Assembly: GCA_025356075.1 (NCBI GenBank)
Contig: JANXUT010000048.1
Span: forward strand, 1 to 64,000
DNA from: Pseudomonadota bacterium
GTDB lineage: Bacteria > Pseudomonadota > Gammaproteobacteria > Steroidobacterales > Steroidobacteraceae
Length of the DNA: 64,000 nucleotides
Reading direction: 5' to 3'
The translations under genes and the position numbers were made by a program. Shown piece by piece: positions 48,620 through 59,868 of the stretch. Positions within the stretch are counted from its first letter, which is position 1. Each line of letters starts with the position of its first letter. Below the pieces are notes generated by a model that searched no databases, had not been told where the DNA came from, and saw nothing but the letters and a program-made list of their open reading frames with translations.

Positions 48620-49560
48620 ACTCGGTCGCGGGCACAGGCCTCGCGCGCGCCGTGGGGCGGCTGCGCGGCAGCGGCCGGTCGGCGATCGGCCGCTGGTTCG
48701 TGATCGCGGTGCCGTATTTCTGGCTCGCGCTCTTCTTCCTAGTGCCATTCCTGATCGTCCTCAAGATCGCGTTCTCGAACATCCAGCTGTCGATGCCGCC
48801 GGTCGAGCCGATCGTGACTTGGGCGGGCGACAAGGTGTTCCAGCTGCGCCTGCACTTCTCGAATTTCACGTTCGTGTTCGGCGATGACCTCTACCGTGCG
48901 GCGTTCCTGAATTCGTTGCAGGTCGCCGGCATCTCGACGCTGTTCGCGCTGCTTATCGGCTACCCGATGGCCTACGGCATCGCGCGGGCGCCCGGCACCT
49001 GGCGAAACATCCTCTTCCTCCTCGTCGTGCTGCCGTTCTTCACCTCGTTCCTGCTGCGCGTCTACGCGTGGATGGGACTCCTCGGCCGCAATGGCCCGAT
49101 CAACGGGGTCCTGCTTAAGCTCGGCATTGTCGCGGAGCCCTTGCAGCTTCTGCAGACGGACTTCGCCGTCTACCTTGGCATGGTCTATTCGTACTTGCCG
49201 TTCATGGTGCTGCCGCTCTATACCGCGATTGAGAAGCTCGACCTCACGCTCCTCGAGGCCGCAGCCGACCTCGGCTGCCGACCGACCAAGGCTTTCTTCA
49301 AGATCACGTTGCCGCTGACCAAGGAAGGCGTCTTCGCCGGCTGCCTGCTCGTCTTCATCCCGGCGGTCGGCGAGTACGTGATCCCGGCGCTGCTCGGCGG
49401 CCCCGACACGCTCATGATCGGCCGGGTCGTGTGGGACGAGTTCTTCGGCAACCGCGACTGGCCCGTCGCGAGCGCCCTTGCGATCGTGCTGCTCGTGATA
49501 CTGGCGGGCTTCGTGCTCCTTCTGCAGAAGGTGCAGGCACGCGAGAAGGAGGCCGCATGA
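48616..49560 (+). CDS. potH: Polyamine ABC transporter permease PotH
   Basis: A 314-residue inner-membrane permease with about six helices. The N-terminal part holds FWLALFFLVPFLIVLKIAFSN, and the EAA loop that contacts PotG is LLEAAADLGCRPTKAFFKITLPL. It overlaps potG upstream and potI downstream by 4 bp each. PotH and PotI form the membrane channel. Confidence 0.94.
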   Translation: MNSVAGTGLARAVGRLRGSGRSAIGRWFVIAVPYFWLALFFLVPFLIVLKIAFSNIQLSMPPVEPIVTWAGDKVFQLRLHFSNFTFVFGDDLYRAAFLNSLQVAGISTLFALLIGYPMAYGIARAPGTWRNILFLLVVLPFFTSFLLRVYAWMGLLGRNGPINGVLLKLGIVAEPLQLLQTDFAVYLGMVYSYLPFMVLPLYTAIEKLDLTLLEAAADLGCRPTKAFFKITLPLTKEGVFAGCLLVFIPAVGEYVIPALLGGPDTLMIGRVVWDEFFGNRDWPVASALAIVLLVILAGFVLLLQKVQAREKEAA

Positions 49561-50408
49561 CCGGCCGGCGCTCGTTCTTCGTGCTGTCGGCGATGGTGTT
49601 CGGCTTCGCCTTCCTGTACCTGCCGATCCTGTCGATGATCGTCTACTCGTTCAACGCCTCGCGGCTTGTGACGGTGTGGGACTCGGCGCACTCGCCGACG
49701 CTCGCCTGGTACGTCGAGCTGTTCCACAACGACCAGGTGCTTGATGCGGCGCGCCTCAGCTTCAGGATCGCCGCGGTCAACGCGACCGGCGCCGTAATCC
49801 TCGGCACGCTCGCGGCGTTCGCGCTCGAGCGCTACACGCGGTTTCGTGGCCGCACGCTCTTTGGCCTCTTGACGACGGCGCCGATGGTGCTGCCCGAGGT
49901 CATCACGGGGTTGTCGCTGCTGCTCCTCTTCGTCGCGCTCGACCAGGCCGTCGGCTGGCCGAGCGGCCGCGACGCGACGACGATCACGATCGCGCACATG
50001 ACGTTCTCGCTCGCCTACGTCGTCGTCGTCGTGCAATCGCGCCTCGCGACGGTCGACCGCTCGCTCGAGGAGGCGGCGATGGACCTGGGCGCCCGGCCCT
50101 GGAAGGTGTTCTTCGTCATCACGCTGCCGCTGATCGCCCCGGCGATCGCCTCCGGCTGGGTCCTGGCCTTCATCCTGTCGTGGGACGACATCGTCATCAC
50201 GAGCTTCGTCTCGGGGCCCGGCTCGACGACGCTGCCGCAGCTCGTCTTTTCGAAAGTCCGCCTCGGCGTCAGCCCCGACATCAACGCGCTCGCGACGATC
50301 CTCGTGCTCATCGTATCGGTCGGTGTTGCGATACTCGGCGTCTACATGATGCGACGCGACCGCCGGCGCGCGCGCGATGCCCAGGCTGCATTCGCGGTGA
50401 TCCCATGA
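49557..50408 (+). CDS. potI: Polyamine ABC transporter permease PotI
   Basis: A 283-residue permease with about six helices (FVLSAMVFGFAFLYLPILSMIVYSFNASR at the start) and the EAA loop SLEEAAMDLGARPWKVFFVITLPLIAPAI. GWVLAFILSWDDIVITSFVSGPGSTTLP is typical of PotC/PotI. The ATG overlaps the potH stop by 4 bp; the frame extends upstream only within potH. Confidence 0.94.
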   Translation: MTGRRSFFVLSAMVFGFAFLYLPILSMIVYSFNASRLVTVWDSAHSPTLAWYVELFHNDQVLDAARLSFRIAAVNATGAVILGTLAAFALERYTRFRGRTLFGLLTTAPMVLPEVITGLSLLLLFVALDQAVGWPSGRDATTITIAHMTFSLAYVVVVVQSRLATVDRSLEEAAMDLGARPWKVFFVITLPLIAPAIASGWVLAFILSWDDIVITSFVSGPGSTTLPQLVFSKVRLGVSPDINALATILVLIVSVGVAILGVYMMRRDRRRARDAQAAFAVIP

Positions 50409-51154
50409 ACTTGACGCTTGGCCTCGACCTCGGTGGCTCCTCGATCAAGGCAGGTGCCGTTGATGTGACCGCAGGCCGGGTGGTGGGCGAGCTCGAGTCC
50501 GTGCCAACGCCGCCGGGCGCGACGCCCGCCGCGACTCAGGATGCGCTCGCCTCGCTCGTCTCGCGCTTCCCGCAATGCCGCGGCACCGTCGGGCTCGCGT
50601 TTCCCTCCGTTGTCAAGAACGGAATCGCCTACAGCGCGGCGAATATCGACAAGGGCTGGATCGGGCTCGATGCCTCAAGGCTACTCACCTCGGCCGCCGG
50701 TCGGCCGGGCCTCGTCGTCAACGACGCCGACGCCGCCGGCGTCGCCGAAATGCGCATCGGCGCCGGTCGCGGAACGCGCGGCGTCGTCATGATGCTCACC
50801 TTCGGCACGGGCATCGGCTCGGCGCTCTTCGTCGACGGGCGCCTTTGGCCGAATTCCGAGCTCGGTCATCTCGAGATGGACGGCCGCGAGGCCGAAGAAC
50901 TCGCGAGCGCGCGCGTGCGCACGGTCGAGAAGCTCGACTGGCCGGCGTGGTGCGAGCGTGTCAATCGCGTGCTGGCGGGCTACCACGTGCTGTTCTGGCC
51001 GGACCTCTTCATCATCGGCGGCGGCGTCAGCGAACGCTGGGAAGAGTTCGGCGGCATGCTGCGCTCGCCCGCGCGGATCGTGCCGGCGGTGCTGAGGCAG
51101 ACCGCAGGCGTCGTCGGCGCCGCGTTCTACGCGGCCGAGCACGTGGCGACCTGA
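50405..51154 (+). CDS. ppgK: Polyphosphate glucokinase-like ROK kinase
   Basis: The 249-residue protein has the phosphate-1 motif TLGLDLGGSSIKAGAVD. It also has LVVNDADAAGVAEMRIGAG, TFGTGIGSALFVDGRLWPNSELGHLEMDGREAEELAS and FIIGGGVSERW, which follow polyphosphate glucokinases (PpgK), enzymes that phosphorylate glucose with polyphosphate or ATP. The ATG overlaps the potI stop by 4 bp (ATGA), so it belongs to the polyamine operon, an unexpected place for it. Polyphosphate use is inferred from similarity only. Confidence 0.82.
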   Translation: MNLTLGLDLGGSSIKAGAVDVTAGRVVGELESVPTPPGATPAATQDALASLVSRFPQCRGTVGLAFPSVVKNGIAYSAANIDKGWIGLDASRLLTSAAGRPGLVVNDADAAGVAEMRIGAGRGTRGVVMMLTFGTGIGSALFVDGRLWPNSELGHLEMDGREAEELASARVRTVEKLDWPAWCERVNRVLAGYHVLFWPDLFIIGGGVSERWEEFGGMLRSPARIVPAVLRQTAGVVGAAFYAAEHVAT

Positions 51155-51168
51155 GCGGGCGAGACGCG

Positions 51169-52320
51169 ATGCTACCCGTGACGAGCCGGTTGCCGGGTGT
51201 CGGTACGACGATCTTCACCGTCATGTCGCAGCTCGCGCTCGAGTACCGCGCCGTCAACACCGGCCAGGGATTCCCCGACTTCGAGCCGCCGCGCGAGCTC
51301 TGTGAGCGCGTGAGCTACCACCTCGGCGCGAAGCACAACCAGTACGCGCCGATGGCGGGGGTCATGCCGCTGCGCGAGGCGATTGCGGCCAAGGTCATGC
51401 GGCTCTACGGACGCGCGACGTCACCGGACACCGAGATCACGGTGATGAGCGGCGGGACGGATGCGCTGACGAGCTCGATACTCGCGCTGCTGCATCCGGG
51501 CGAGGAGGCGATCCTGCTCGACCCCGCGTACGACAGTTACCAGCCGATCGTCGACCTCGCGGGCGGGCGGGCGATGCGCGTGCCGCTCGCCCGGCCGGGC
51601 TTCGGTATCGACTGGGAGCGCCTCGCCGCGGCGCTCGGGCCGCGGACGCGCCTCCTGATGCTGAACAGCCCCCACAATCCGACCGGCGCGTGCCTGTCGC
51701 CCGCCGACCTTGACCGGCTCGCGGCGCTGCTGCGGCCGACCGGCGCGTTCGTGATCGCGGACGAGGTCTACGAGCACATGGTGTTCGACGGGGTGCCGCA
51801 CGCAAGCGTGAACGGCCACGCCGAGCTCGCGGCGCGCAGCGTCGTCGTTTCCTCCTTCGGCAAGACCTACCACGCAACCGGCTGGAAGGTCGGCTACGCG
51901 ATCGCGCCGCCCACGCTCACGGCCGAGGTGCGCAAGGTCCACCAGTACGTGACGTTCGCGACAGCGAGCGTGCTGCAGTACGCGATCGCTGACTTCATGA
52001 CGGCACATCCGGAGTGGGAAGCGCAGCTGCCGGGATTCTATGCAACGAAGCGCAACCGGCTGGTCGAGCTCCTGCGGCCGTCTCGCTTTACGCTCGTGCC
52101 AGCCGAATCGACCTATTTCCAGCTGGTCGACTACTCGGCGATCTCGGCGCTGCCCGACACCGAGTTCTCGATGGATCTCATCAGAAAGCACGGCGTCGTT
52201 ACGATCCCGGTGTCGCCGTTCTGCGCGAACCCGCCGGTGAACGAGCGACTCGTGCGGCTGTGCTTCGCGAAGGAAGACGCGACGCTGGAAGAAGCCGCCC
52301 GGCGCCTCGCCGGCGTCTGA
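51169..52320 (+). CDS. PLP aminotransferase, methionine aminotransferase (YbdL)-like
   Basis: A class I/II aminotransferase of 383 residues. It opens RLPGVGTTIFTVMSQLALEYRAVNTGQGFPDFE and has LNSPHNPTG, ADEVYEHMVFDG and the PLP Lys232 in SSFGKTYHATGWKVGY. The opening and FPDFEPP block match YbdL, which prefers methionine; kynurenine or glutamine transaminases are close relatives. It starts 14 bp after ppgK in the same direction. Confidence 0.87.
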   Translation: MLPVTSRLPGVGTTIFTVMSQLALEYRAVNTGQGFPDFEPPRELCERVSYHLGAKHNQYAPMAGVMPLREAIAAKVMRLYGRATSPDTEITVMSGGTDALTSSILALLHPGEEAILLDPAYDSYQPIVDLAGGRAMRVPLARPGFGIDWERLAAALGPRTRLLMLNSPHNPTGACLSPADLDRLAALLRPTGAFVIADEVYEHMVFDGVPHASVNGHAELAARSVVVSSFGKTYHATGWKVGYAIAPPTLTAEVRKVHQYVTFATASVLQYAIADFMTAHPEWEAQLPGFYATKRNRLVELLRPSRFTLVPAESTYFQLVDYSAISALPDTEFSMDLIRKHGVVTIPVSPFCANPPVNERLVRLCFAKEDATLEEAARRLAGV

Positions 52321-52436
52321 GCCCACCTGCGCCGCCTGGCAGTACGCCTGCCCTGGGTACCGCTGCGCCGGCCCTCAAGATTCAGTCGCGGTTGCCGCTA
52401 CGCCGGTTGGGGGGGCAATCCCCGGGGAGAGTAGTT

Positions 52437-53306
52437 TTGCCGACGAAGCGCCTGCACCGGCTCGCCGGGGCGGACAACCTGGAGTTCGTCCGCGGCGTCT
52501 TCCGTGCGCTGATCACGCGCGCGGAGCTGCATTTGCCCGTACTGCCGGAAGTCGCCGCGCGCGTCGTTGCCGTGGCCGGGAGCCCCAATACCGAGTCCGC
52601 CTCGCTCGCACGCCTCATCGTCGGTGACCAGTCGCTCGCCGCACACGTGATGCGGGTCGCGACCTCGGCCATCAACCAGCCGCGCCACCGGATCGAGACG
52701 CTGCAGCAGGCGATCAGCTGGCTCGGCATGGCGGTGATCTCGGACATCGCCTTCACGGTCGCGGTGCAGGGCAAGCTCCTGAACGTGCCCGGTCAGAAGG
52801 CGCGGGTCCGGCTCATGTGGCGCCAGGCGGTCGCGACCGCGCTCTGGGCCCGCGTCGTTGCCGAGTCGCTCGGCTCGCGTGCCGATGCGAGCTACCTGAG
52901 CGGCTTGCTGCACGAGATCGGCAAGCCAGCTTGCGTGCAGGTCATCGTCGAGCTATCGCGGCGCACGGCGACCCCGCTCAGCGATTCAGAGTTCGACGCG
53001 TTGATCGCGGAGTTCCACGCCGAGGTGGGTGCGCAGCTCGCCGCGAGCTGGCGGCTGCCCGAGAACGTCGTCGCAGTCGTGCGTGACTGGAGCAACTGGA
53101 GCGAGGCGCCCGAGCAGCGCGAGGCTTGCGCGATCGTGCACCTCGCGCACCACCTCGCCGAGCACATGGCGGCGGGTGCGGAAATGCTCGCGGCGGAGGC
53201 GCTGTCGGCCGATCCGGCGGCGACGCACCTCGGCCTCGGCCGCCCGGAGATCCTCGCCCTGTGCGGCCAGTGCGAGCACGTCCGGGCCCTCGTCGAGGGC
53301 TACTGA
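52437..53306 (+). CDS. HDOD-domain signalling protein
   Basis: The 289-residue product carries an HDOD domain (LHLPVLPEVAARVVAVAGSPNTESASLARLIVGDQSLAAHVMRVAT), and SYLSGLLHEIGKPA retains an HxxG-like helix. HDOD proteins act in bacterial signalling, often linked to chemotaxis, cell cycle or c-di-GMP. I set the TTG start at 52437, with GGGGAGA 6 bases upstream; the frame runs on upstream inside the aminotransferase region. It ends directly against the convergent acyl-CoA dehydrogenase. Confidence 0.85.
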   Translation: MPTKRLHRLAGADNLEFVRGVFRALITRAELHLPVLPEVAARVVAVAGSPNTESASLARLIVGDQSLAAHVMRVATSAINQPRHRIETLQQAISWLGMAVISDIAFTVAVQGKLLNVPGQKARVRLMWRQAVATALWARVVAESLGSRADASYLSGLLHEIGKPACVQVIVELSRRTATPLSDSEFDALIAEFHAEVGAQLAASWRLPENVVAVVRDWSNWSEAPEQREACAIVHLAHHLAEHMAAGAEMLAAEALSADPAATHLGLGRPEILALCGQCEHVRALVEGY

Positions 53307-54470
<1,164 letters not shown>

Positions 54471-54613
54471 GCCATTCTCCACGGGAATGCGCAGCATTGT
54501 GTCGGGCCGGGCCGCACATTTCAATCGACTCATGGCCGAGCCCTCCGGCGCTGTGCTTGAATGCGCTGTCGCCGGCCGCACACGACGGATGGCGCGCGCA
54601 CAAGGGCCTCACC

Positions 54614-55786
54614 ATGAAGATCCGAACCCGCGTCAATCACCCGCCGCAGACCGAGTTGCCACCGGGACGGCGTGCTTTGGTCGCGCCGATCTACCAATCG
54701 GTCAAGTTCGAGCTCGAGGACCTCGCCGAGACCGAACGCGTCTGGAGCGGACGCAGCCAGGGCTTTCACTACAGCCGCAACGGTAACCCGACGCTACACG
54801 ATCTCGAGCAGCTGCTCGCGGAACTACAGGGGCGCGACGAGTGCGTCACGACCGCCTCCGGGGTCGCGGCGGTCGCCGTGACGCTGCTTGCACTCCTCTC
54901 GCAGGGAGACCACGTGCTCTGCTTCATCGAGACCTACGGGCCGAGCCGGGCGCTGATTGCGAGGACGCTAGGCCGCTTCGGCGTCAGCCACACGATGCTC
55001 TCGATCGAGGATGCCGCCGGCATCGAGCGCGCGCTCGCCGAGCGGCCGACGCGACTCGTCTGGTTCGAATCCCCGACCAACCCGATGCTGAAGATTCCGG
55101 ATATCGCGCGCCTGACGACGGCGGCCAAGCGCCACGGCGCGCTGACCGCGCTCGACAACACCTTCGCCGGGCTCGAGGCGCACGCGCAGTTCCCGGTCGA
55201 TCTCTACATCCACAGCCTCACCAAGTACGCGAGCGGGCACGGCGATGTGATGGGAGGGGCGGTCATCGGCGAGCACGACCTCGTGCGGCGCGTCCGCTCG
55301 CAGGCCGTTACGCTCGGGCCGACGCTCGATCCGCATGCGGCGTTCCTGATCCAGCGCGGCCTCAAGACCTATCCGCTGCGGCGCGCCGCGCAGTGCGCGA
55401 CGGCCGGCAGGATCGCGACGCTGCTTGCGGCCGACCCGCGCGTGACGCGCGTGCACTACCCCGGCCTCGCCTCGCACCCGGGCCACGCCCTCGCGGCGGC
55501 CCAGCTGCAGGACTTCGGCAGCATCGTCACGATCGACCTGAGCGGCACGCCCGAGCAGAGCCGCGTGTTCGCCGATTCGCTCGAGCTCTTCGCGATCGCG
55601 GCGAGCCTAGGCTCGTGCGAGTCGCTGATCGTCGCGCCGCAACTGCAGCAGCCGCGCGACCTGAGCGAGGAGCAGCGGCGCCAGTCCGCCGTCACGCCGA
55701 CGACGGCGCGCCTCTCTATCGGGCTCGAGGACCCGGAGGACCTGATCGCAGACCTGTGCGCGGCGCTCGATACGGCCTTCGGCTAA
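54614..55786 (+). CDS. Cystathionine gamma-synthase/lyase-family PLP enzyme
   Basis: A 390-residue fold-type I PLP enzyme of the Cys/Met metabolism family. The PLP Lys204 lies in YIHSLTKYASGHGDVMGG; VAPIYQSVKFEL, YSRNGNPTLHDLEQLLAELQG and LVWFESPTNPMLKIPDI are the family blocks. Synthase, beta-lyase, gamma-lyase and O-acylhomoserine sulfhydrylase share these motifs, so the reaction is open. The ATG at 54614 is where family similarity starts. Confidence 0.88.
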   Translation: MKIRTRVNHPPQTELPPGRRALVAPIYQSVKFELEDLAETERVWSGRSQGFHYSRNGNPTLHDLEQLLAELQGRDECVTTASGVAAVAVTLLALLSQGDHVLCFIETYGPSRALIARTLGRFGVSHTMLSIEDAAGIERALAERPTRLVWFESPTNPMLKIPDIARLTTAAKRHGALTALDNTFAGLEAHAQFPVDLYIHSLTKYASGHGDVMGGAVIGEHDLVRRVRSQAVTLGPTLDPHAAFLIQRGLKTYPLRRAAQCATAGRIATLLAADPRVTRVHYPGLASHPGHALAAAQLQDFGSIVTIDLSGTPEQSRVFADSLELFAIAASLGSCESLIVAPQLQQPRDLSEEQRRQSAVTPTTARLSIGLEDPEDLIADLCAALDTAFG

Positions 55787-55804
55787 GGCTGCCGAGGCGA
55801 GGTC

Positions 55805-57547
55805 TCACAGGCTGCTCGCGACCCGCACGCGGTGCGCGCCGTAGGGCAGCACCTCGATCACGTCGTTCGCGCGGATGCGGTCCTGCACGCCGCGCCACCA
55901 CTCGGCAGTGAGTAGTTCGCCGTGCGCCTTCAGGAACACCTCCGTCAACGCCTGGTCAAAGCCGAGGAAGTTGATGAAGGTCTCCGGAAACACATCGTTG
56001 TCGGCGACGTAGTACCAGGTCTCGCCGCGCATCTCGTCCTCGTCGGAGGAGGCCGTCGGGAGCTCACGGAAGCGGCAGTCCGTCACGAGGCAGAGCTCGT
56101 CGTAGTCGTAGAAGATCACGCGCCGGTGGCGGGTCACGCCGAAGTTCTTGAGCAGGAGGTCACCGGCGAAGATGTTCGTGTAGGCGAGGTCGCGGATCGC
56201 CTGTCCGTATTCGAGCACCGCGAGCGCGGCGTCCTCGGCGCTTGCTTCGCGCTGGTAGAGGTTGAGTGGGATCATGCGCCGCTCGATGTAGCAGTGATCG
56301 ATGATTAGATCCTCGCCATCGGCGTGGACGCTGCCGGCGGTCTCGGTGAGGAGCTCGTTGAGGAGCGTCGCCTCGAACAGCCGCCGTGGGAAGCGCAGCC
56401 GCTTGAACTCCTGTGCGTCCACCAGCCGGCCGGCGCGGTCGTGCTTGAACACGAACTCGTACTTTCGGAGGACATCGGCGCGCACGATGTTCTTCTGCAC
56501 CGGAAAGTGGTCGCGGATCAGCTTGAAGACGACGTCGAACGAGGGCAGCGTGAACACGACCATCACGAGGCCACGCTCGCCCGGCGCGAGCACGAACTGG
56601 TCGGTCGCGTTCTGCAGGTGCCGGAAGAGTTCGCGGTACCGCTCGGTCTTGCCCTGCTTCGCCCGGCCAATGACGGTGAAGAGCTCGCTGACGGGCTTCA
56701 GCGGCATCAGCTGCTTCAAAAACAACAGCGCCTTGCCGACTCGCTCGAGGTCGACGTGAAAGTAGGAGCGGGTGAAGCTGAACAGGATCGAGACATCCGC
56801 ATCCTTGGTCATCACCGTGTCGACCAGCACGCCGCGCTCGGTGTTCTTGAGCGCGATCACGAGCGGGGCATTCCAGTCGCGACCGACGACGCGTCCGACT
56901 AAGTAGGCGCGGGTGATCTGGAAGAACGCTGGCCGGATCATCTCGACGTGGGTCGCGCCGCGGCGCTCGCCGAGCGAGGTGACGTGCCGTTCGACTTCCT
57001 CCGCGACGTGGCCGACGCTGCGGTCGAAATCGCGCCAGGGCGCCTTGCAGCGAAACCCCGACAGCACTTCCTCGAAGAGGAGCTTCAGCGAGCCCCGGTT
57101 CGCGTAGCTCGCCATGAAGTCGTACTCGGCGACCCGCGCGAGCGGATCGAGGTCGAGCGCGACGAACTCGATCTCGGGCGAGACGCCAATCGTCCCGAAG
57201 AACGTTCGCGTCAGCGAGTTGAAGAAGGTCTTGCGGAACTCGGCGTCCGGCAGCGCCGCGATGAAATCGGTAAATGCGTCCTTGATGGCGATCCACAGCT
57301 GCCGGTCGAGCGAGTCGGCGCCCAGCCTGAGCTTCAGGCTCGCGACGGTGCTTTCGACATGGCGACTGTAGAGTTCGATGCGCTCGACCGCATCGCGCTG
57401 GCTGCCCTGCCAGTCGCGCTCCTCGAACCGGCTCGGCGCACGGCGCGTGATCGCGCGGAAATCCGCGTTGTAGCGCTCGAATGCGGCGACCGCGTCGGTC
57501 GCGCATTCGCGCGCGAGCGCCGCACTGGCCGCCGCGGCAGGCTCCAC
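55805..57547 (-). CDS. aceK: Isocitrate dehydrogenase kinase/phosphatase
   Basis: AceK phosphorylates and dephosphorylates Icd and so controls the branch between the TCA cycle and glyoxylate shunt. The 580-residue product shows the family blocks FNSLTRTFFGTIGVSPEIEFVALD and the kinase core FKHDRAGRLVDAQEFKRLRFPR, VIFYDYDELCLVTDC and GFDQALTEVFLKAHGELL. GTG start 7 bp after icd. Glyoxylate-shunt genes aceB and aceA are not in the window. Confidence 0.96.
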   Translation of the reverse strand: MEPAAAASAALARECATDAVAAFERYNADFRAITRRAPSRFEERDWQGSQRDAVERIELYSRHVESTVASLKLRLGADSLDRQLWIAIKDAFTDFIAALPDAEFRKTFFNSLTRTFFGTIGVSPEIEFVALDLDPLARVAEYDFMASYANRGSLKLLFEEVLSGFRCKAPWRDFDRSVGHVAEEVERHVTSLGERRGATHVEMIRPAFFQITRAYLVGRVVGRDWNAPLVIALKNTERGVLVDTVMTKDADVSILFSFTRSYFHVDLERVGKALLFLKQLMPLKPVSELFTVIGRAKQGKTERYRELFRHLQNATDQFVLAPGERGLVMVVFTLPSFDVVFKLIRDHFPVQKNIVRADVLRKYEFVFKHDRAGRLVDAQEFKRLRFPRRLFEATLLNELLTETAGSVHADGEDLIIDHCYIERRMIPLNLYQREASAEDAALAVLEYGQAIRDLAYTNIFAGDLLLKNFGVTRHRRVIFYDYDELCLVTDCRFRELPTASSDEDEMRGETWYYVADNDVFPETFINFLGFDQALTEVFLKAHGELLTAEWWRGVQDRIRANDVIEVLPYGAHRVRVASSL

Positions 57548-57554
57548 GGCGGTC

Positions 57555-58853
<1,299 letters not shown>

Positions 58854-59286
58854 ACGAATCTGCTCCCAGGCACTTGCCTGCGCTCGAAAAAATTATGGTA
58901 GCACAGGGGTTCCAGCGGTCCCGTCGCGCCGAGCGTGCGCACGGGCGCCGGCGCGAAGTGCGCGCCTCGGCCGCGTCGCGCGGCGAGCGGAAATTCGCCC
59001 GACCGTCCCGAGGCGCTCGCCGGATATCGCTCCAACGCCAAGGCAGGGAGCGCCTCCGGGCGCCGGCGCCTCGCCCGCGCGCGCCTCGCGCGGGGTGCCG
59101 CGTGCCATTGGCGCCCGTGCCCGGGCGGGCGCTTTCGCACCTTCCCATCGTGACTCGTGAGTTGCCTCACATATCGGCCGTAAACCCATGATTTTCATAA
59201 TTCTGTCACGGTCGAGTCACCCCGCCGACGCAATCCCGGTCCACCCTTGCACCGTAGCCTCGCCACGTCCGACCGGGAGCCGAAAC
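58854..59286. other. 433-bp region between icd and the PAP2 phosphatase gene
   Basis: No credible gene. An AT-rich patch about 25-50 bp upstream of icd (58886-58901) probably holds its -10 region (CATAAT on the minus strand), but no good -35 is visible. Further upstream a GC-rich nested inverted repeat (58928-58971, GCCGA/TCGGC outside GGCGCG/CGCGCC) could fold. The rest is GC-rich without repeats. Confidence 0.45.
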
Positions 59287-59826
59287 ATGCTCGTCCGTCA
59301 GGAATTCCGCCCCTTCGCGCGCGTCGACGCGTTCGAGTTTGGACTCTGCGAGCGCCTGAACCGCGTCTGCCGGCGCGAGTCCGTCCGCAACGCATTCCGC
59401 GTCGTCAGCCGCCTCGGCGACGGCGTGTTCTGGTACCTGCTGATGCTGCTCATCCCGGTCCGCTACGGTGCGGCGGGACTTCTGACCTCGCTCTCGATGG
59501 CGGTTGCCGGCGCGGTTGGCTGGCTCCTCTACAAGGCGCTCAAGTCGCGGCTCGTGCGCGAGCGCCCCTACATCACCTTCGAGCGGATCCTTCCCGGAAC
59601 GCGGCCACTCGATCGCTACAGCTTCCCGTCCGGTCACACGCTGCACGCGGTGGCGTTCACCTGGATCGCGGTGGCGCACTTCCCGGGCCTCGGCTGGGTG
59701 CTAGTTCCCTTCGCCGCGCTCGTCGCCGCCTCGCGGGTCGTACTGGGATTGCACTACCCGAGCGACGTGCTCGCCGGCGCCGCGCTTGGCGCATTGATCG
59801 GCTTCGCTGCCGTCCTCGCCTGCTGA
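59287..59826 (+). CDS. PAP2-family membrane phosphatase
   Basis: A 179-residue phosphatidic-acid-phosphatase-type protein with about four helices. The three catalytic motifs are intact: KSRLVRERP (about 87-95), SFPSGHT and SRVVLGLHYPSDV. Candidate substrates are undecaprenyl pyrophosphate or phosphatidyl lipids. I chose the ATG at 59287, which has GGGAG 9 bases upstream; the longer frame from 59188 adds a non-conserved N-terminus. Confidence 0.9.
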   Translation: MLVRQEFRPFARVDAFEFGLCERLNRVCRRESVRNAFRVVSRLGDGVFWYLLMLLIPVRYGAAGLLTSLSMAVAGAVGWLLYKALKSRLVRERPYITFERILPGTRPLDRYSFPSGHTLHAVAFTWIAVAHFPGLGWVLVPFAALVAASRVVLGLHYPSDVLAGAALGALIGFAAVLAC

Positions 59827-59868
59827 GACTCCCGCGCCCGGACTGCTAGACTCGTGCGCGGAGGCACG

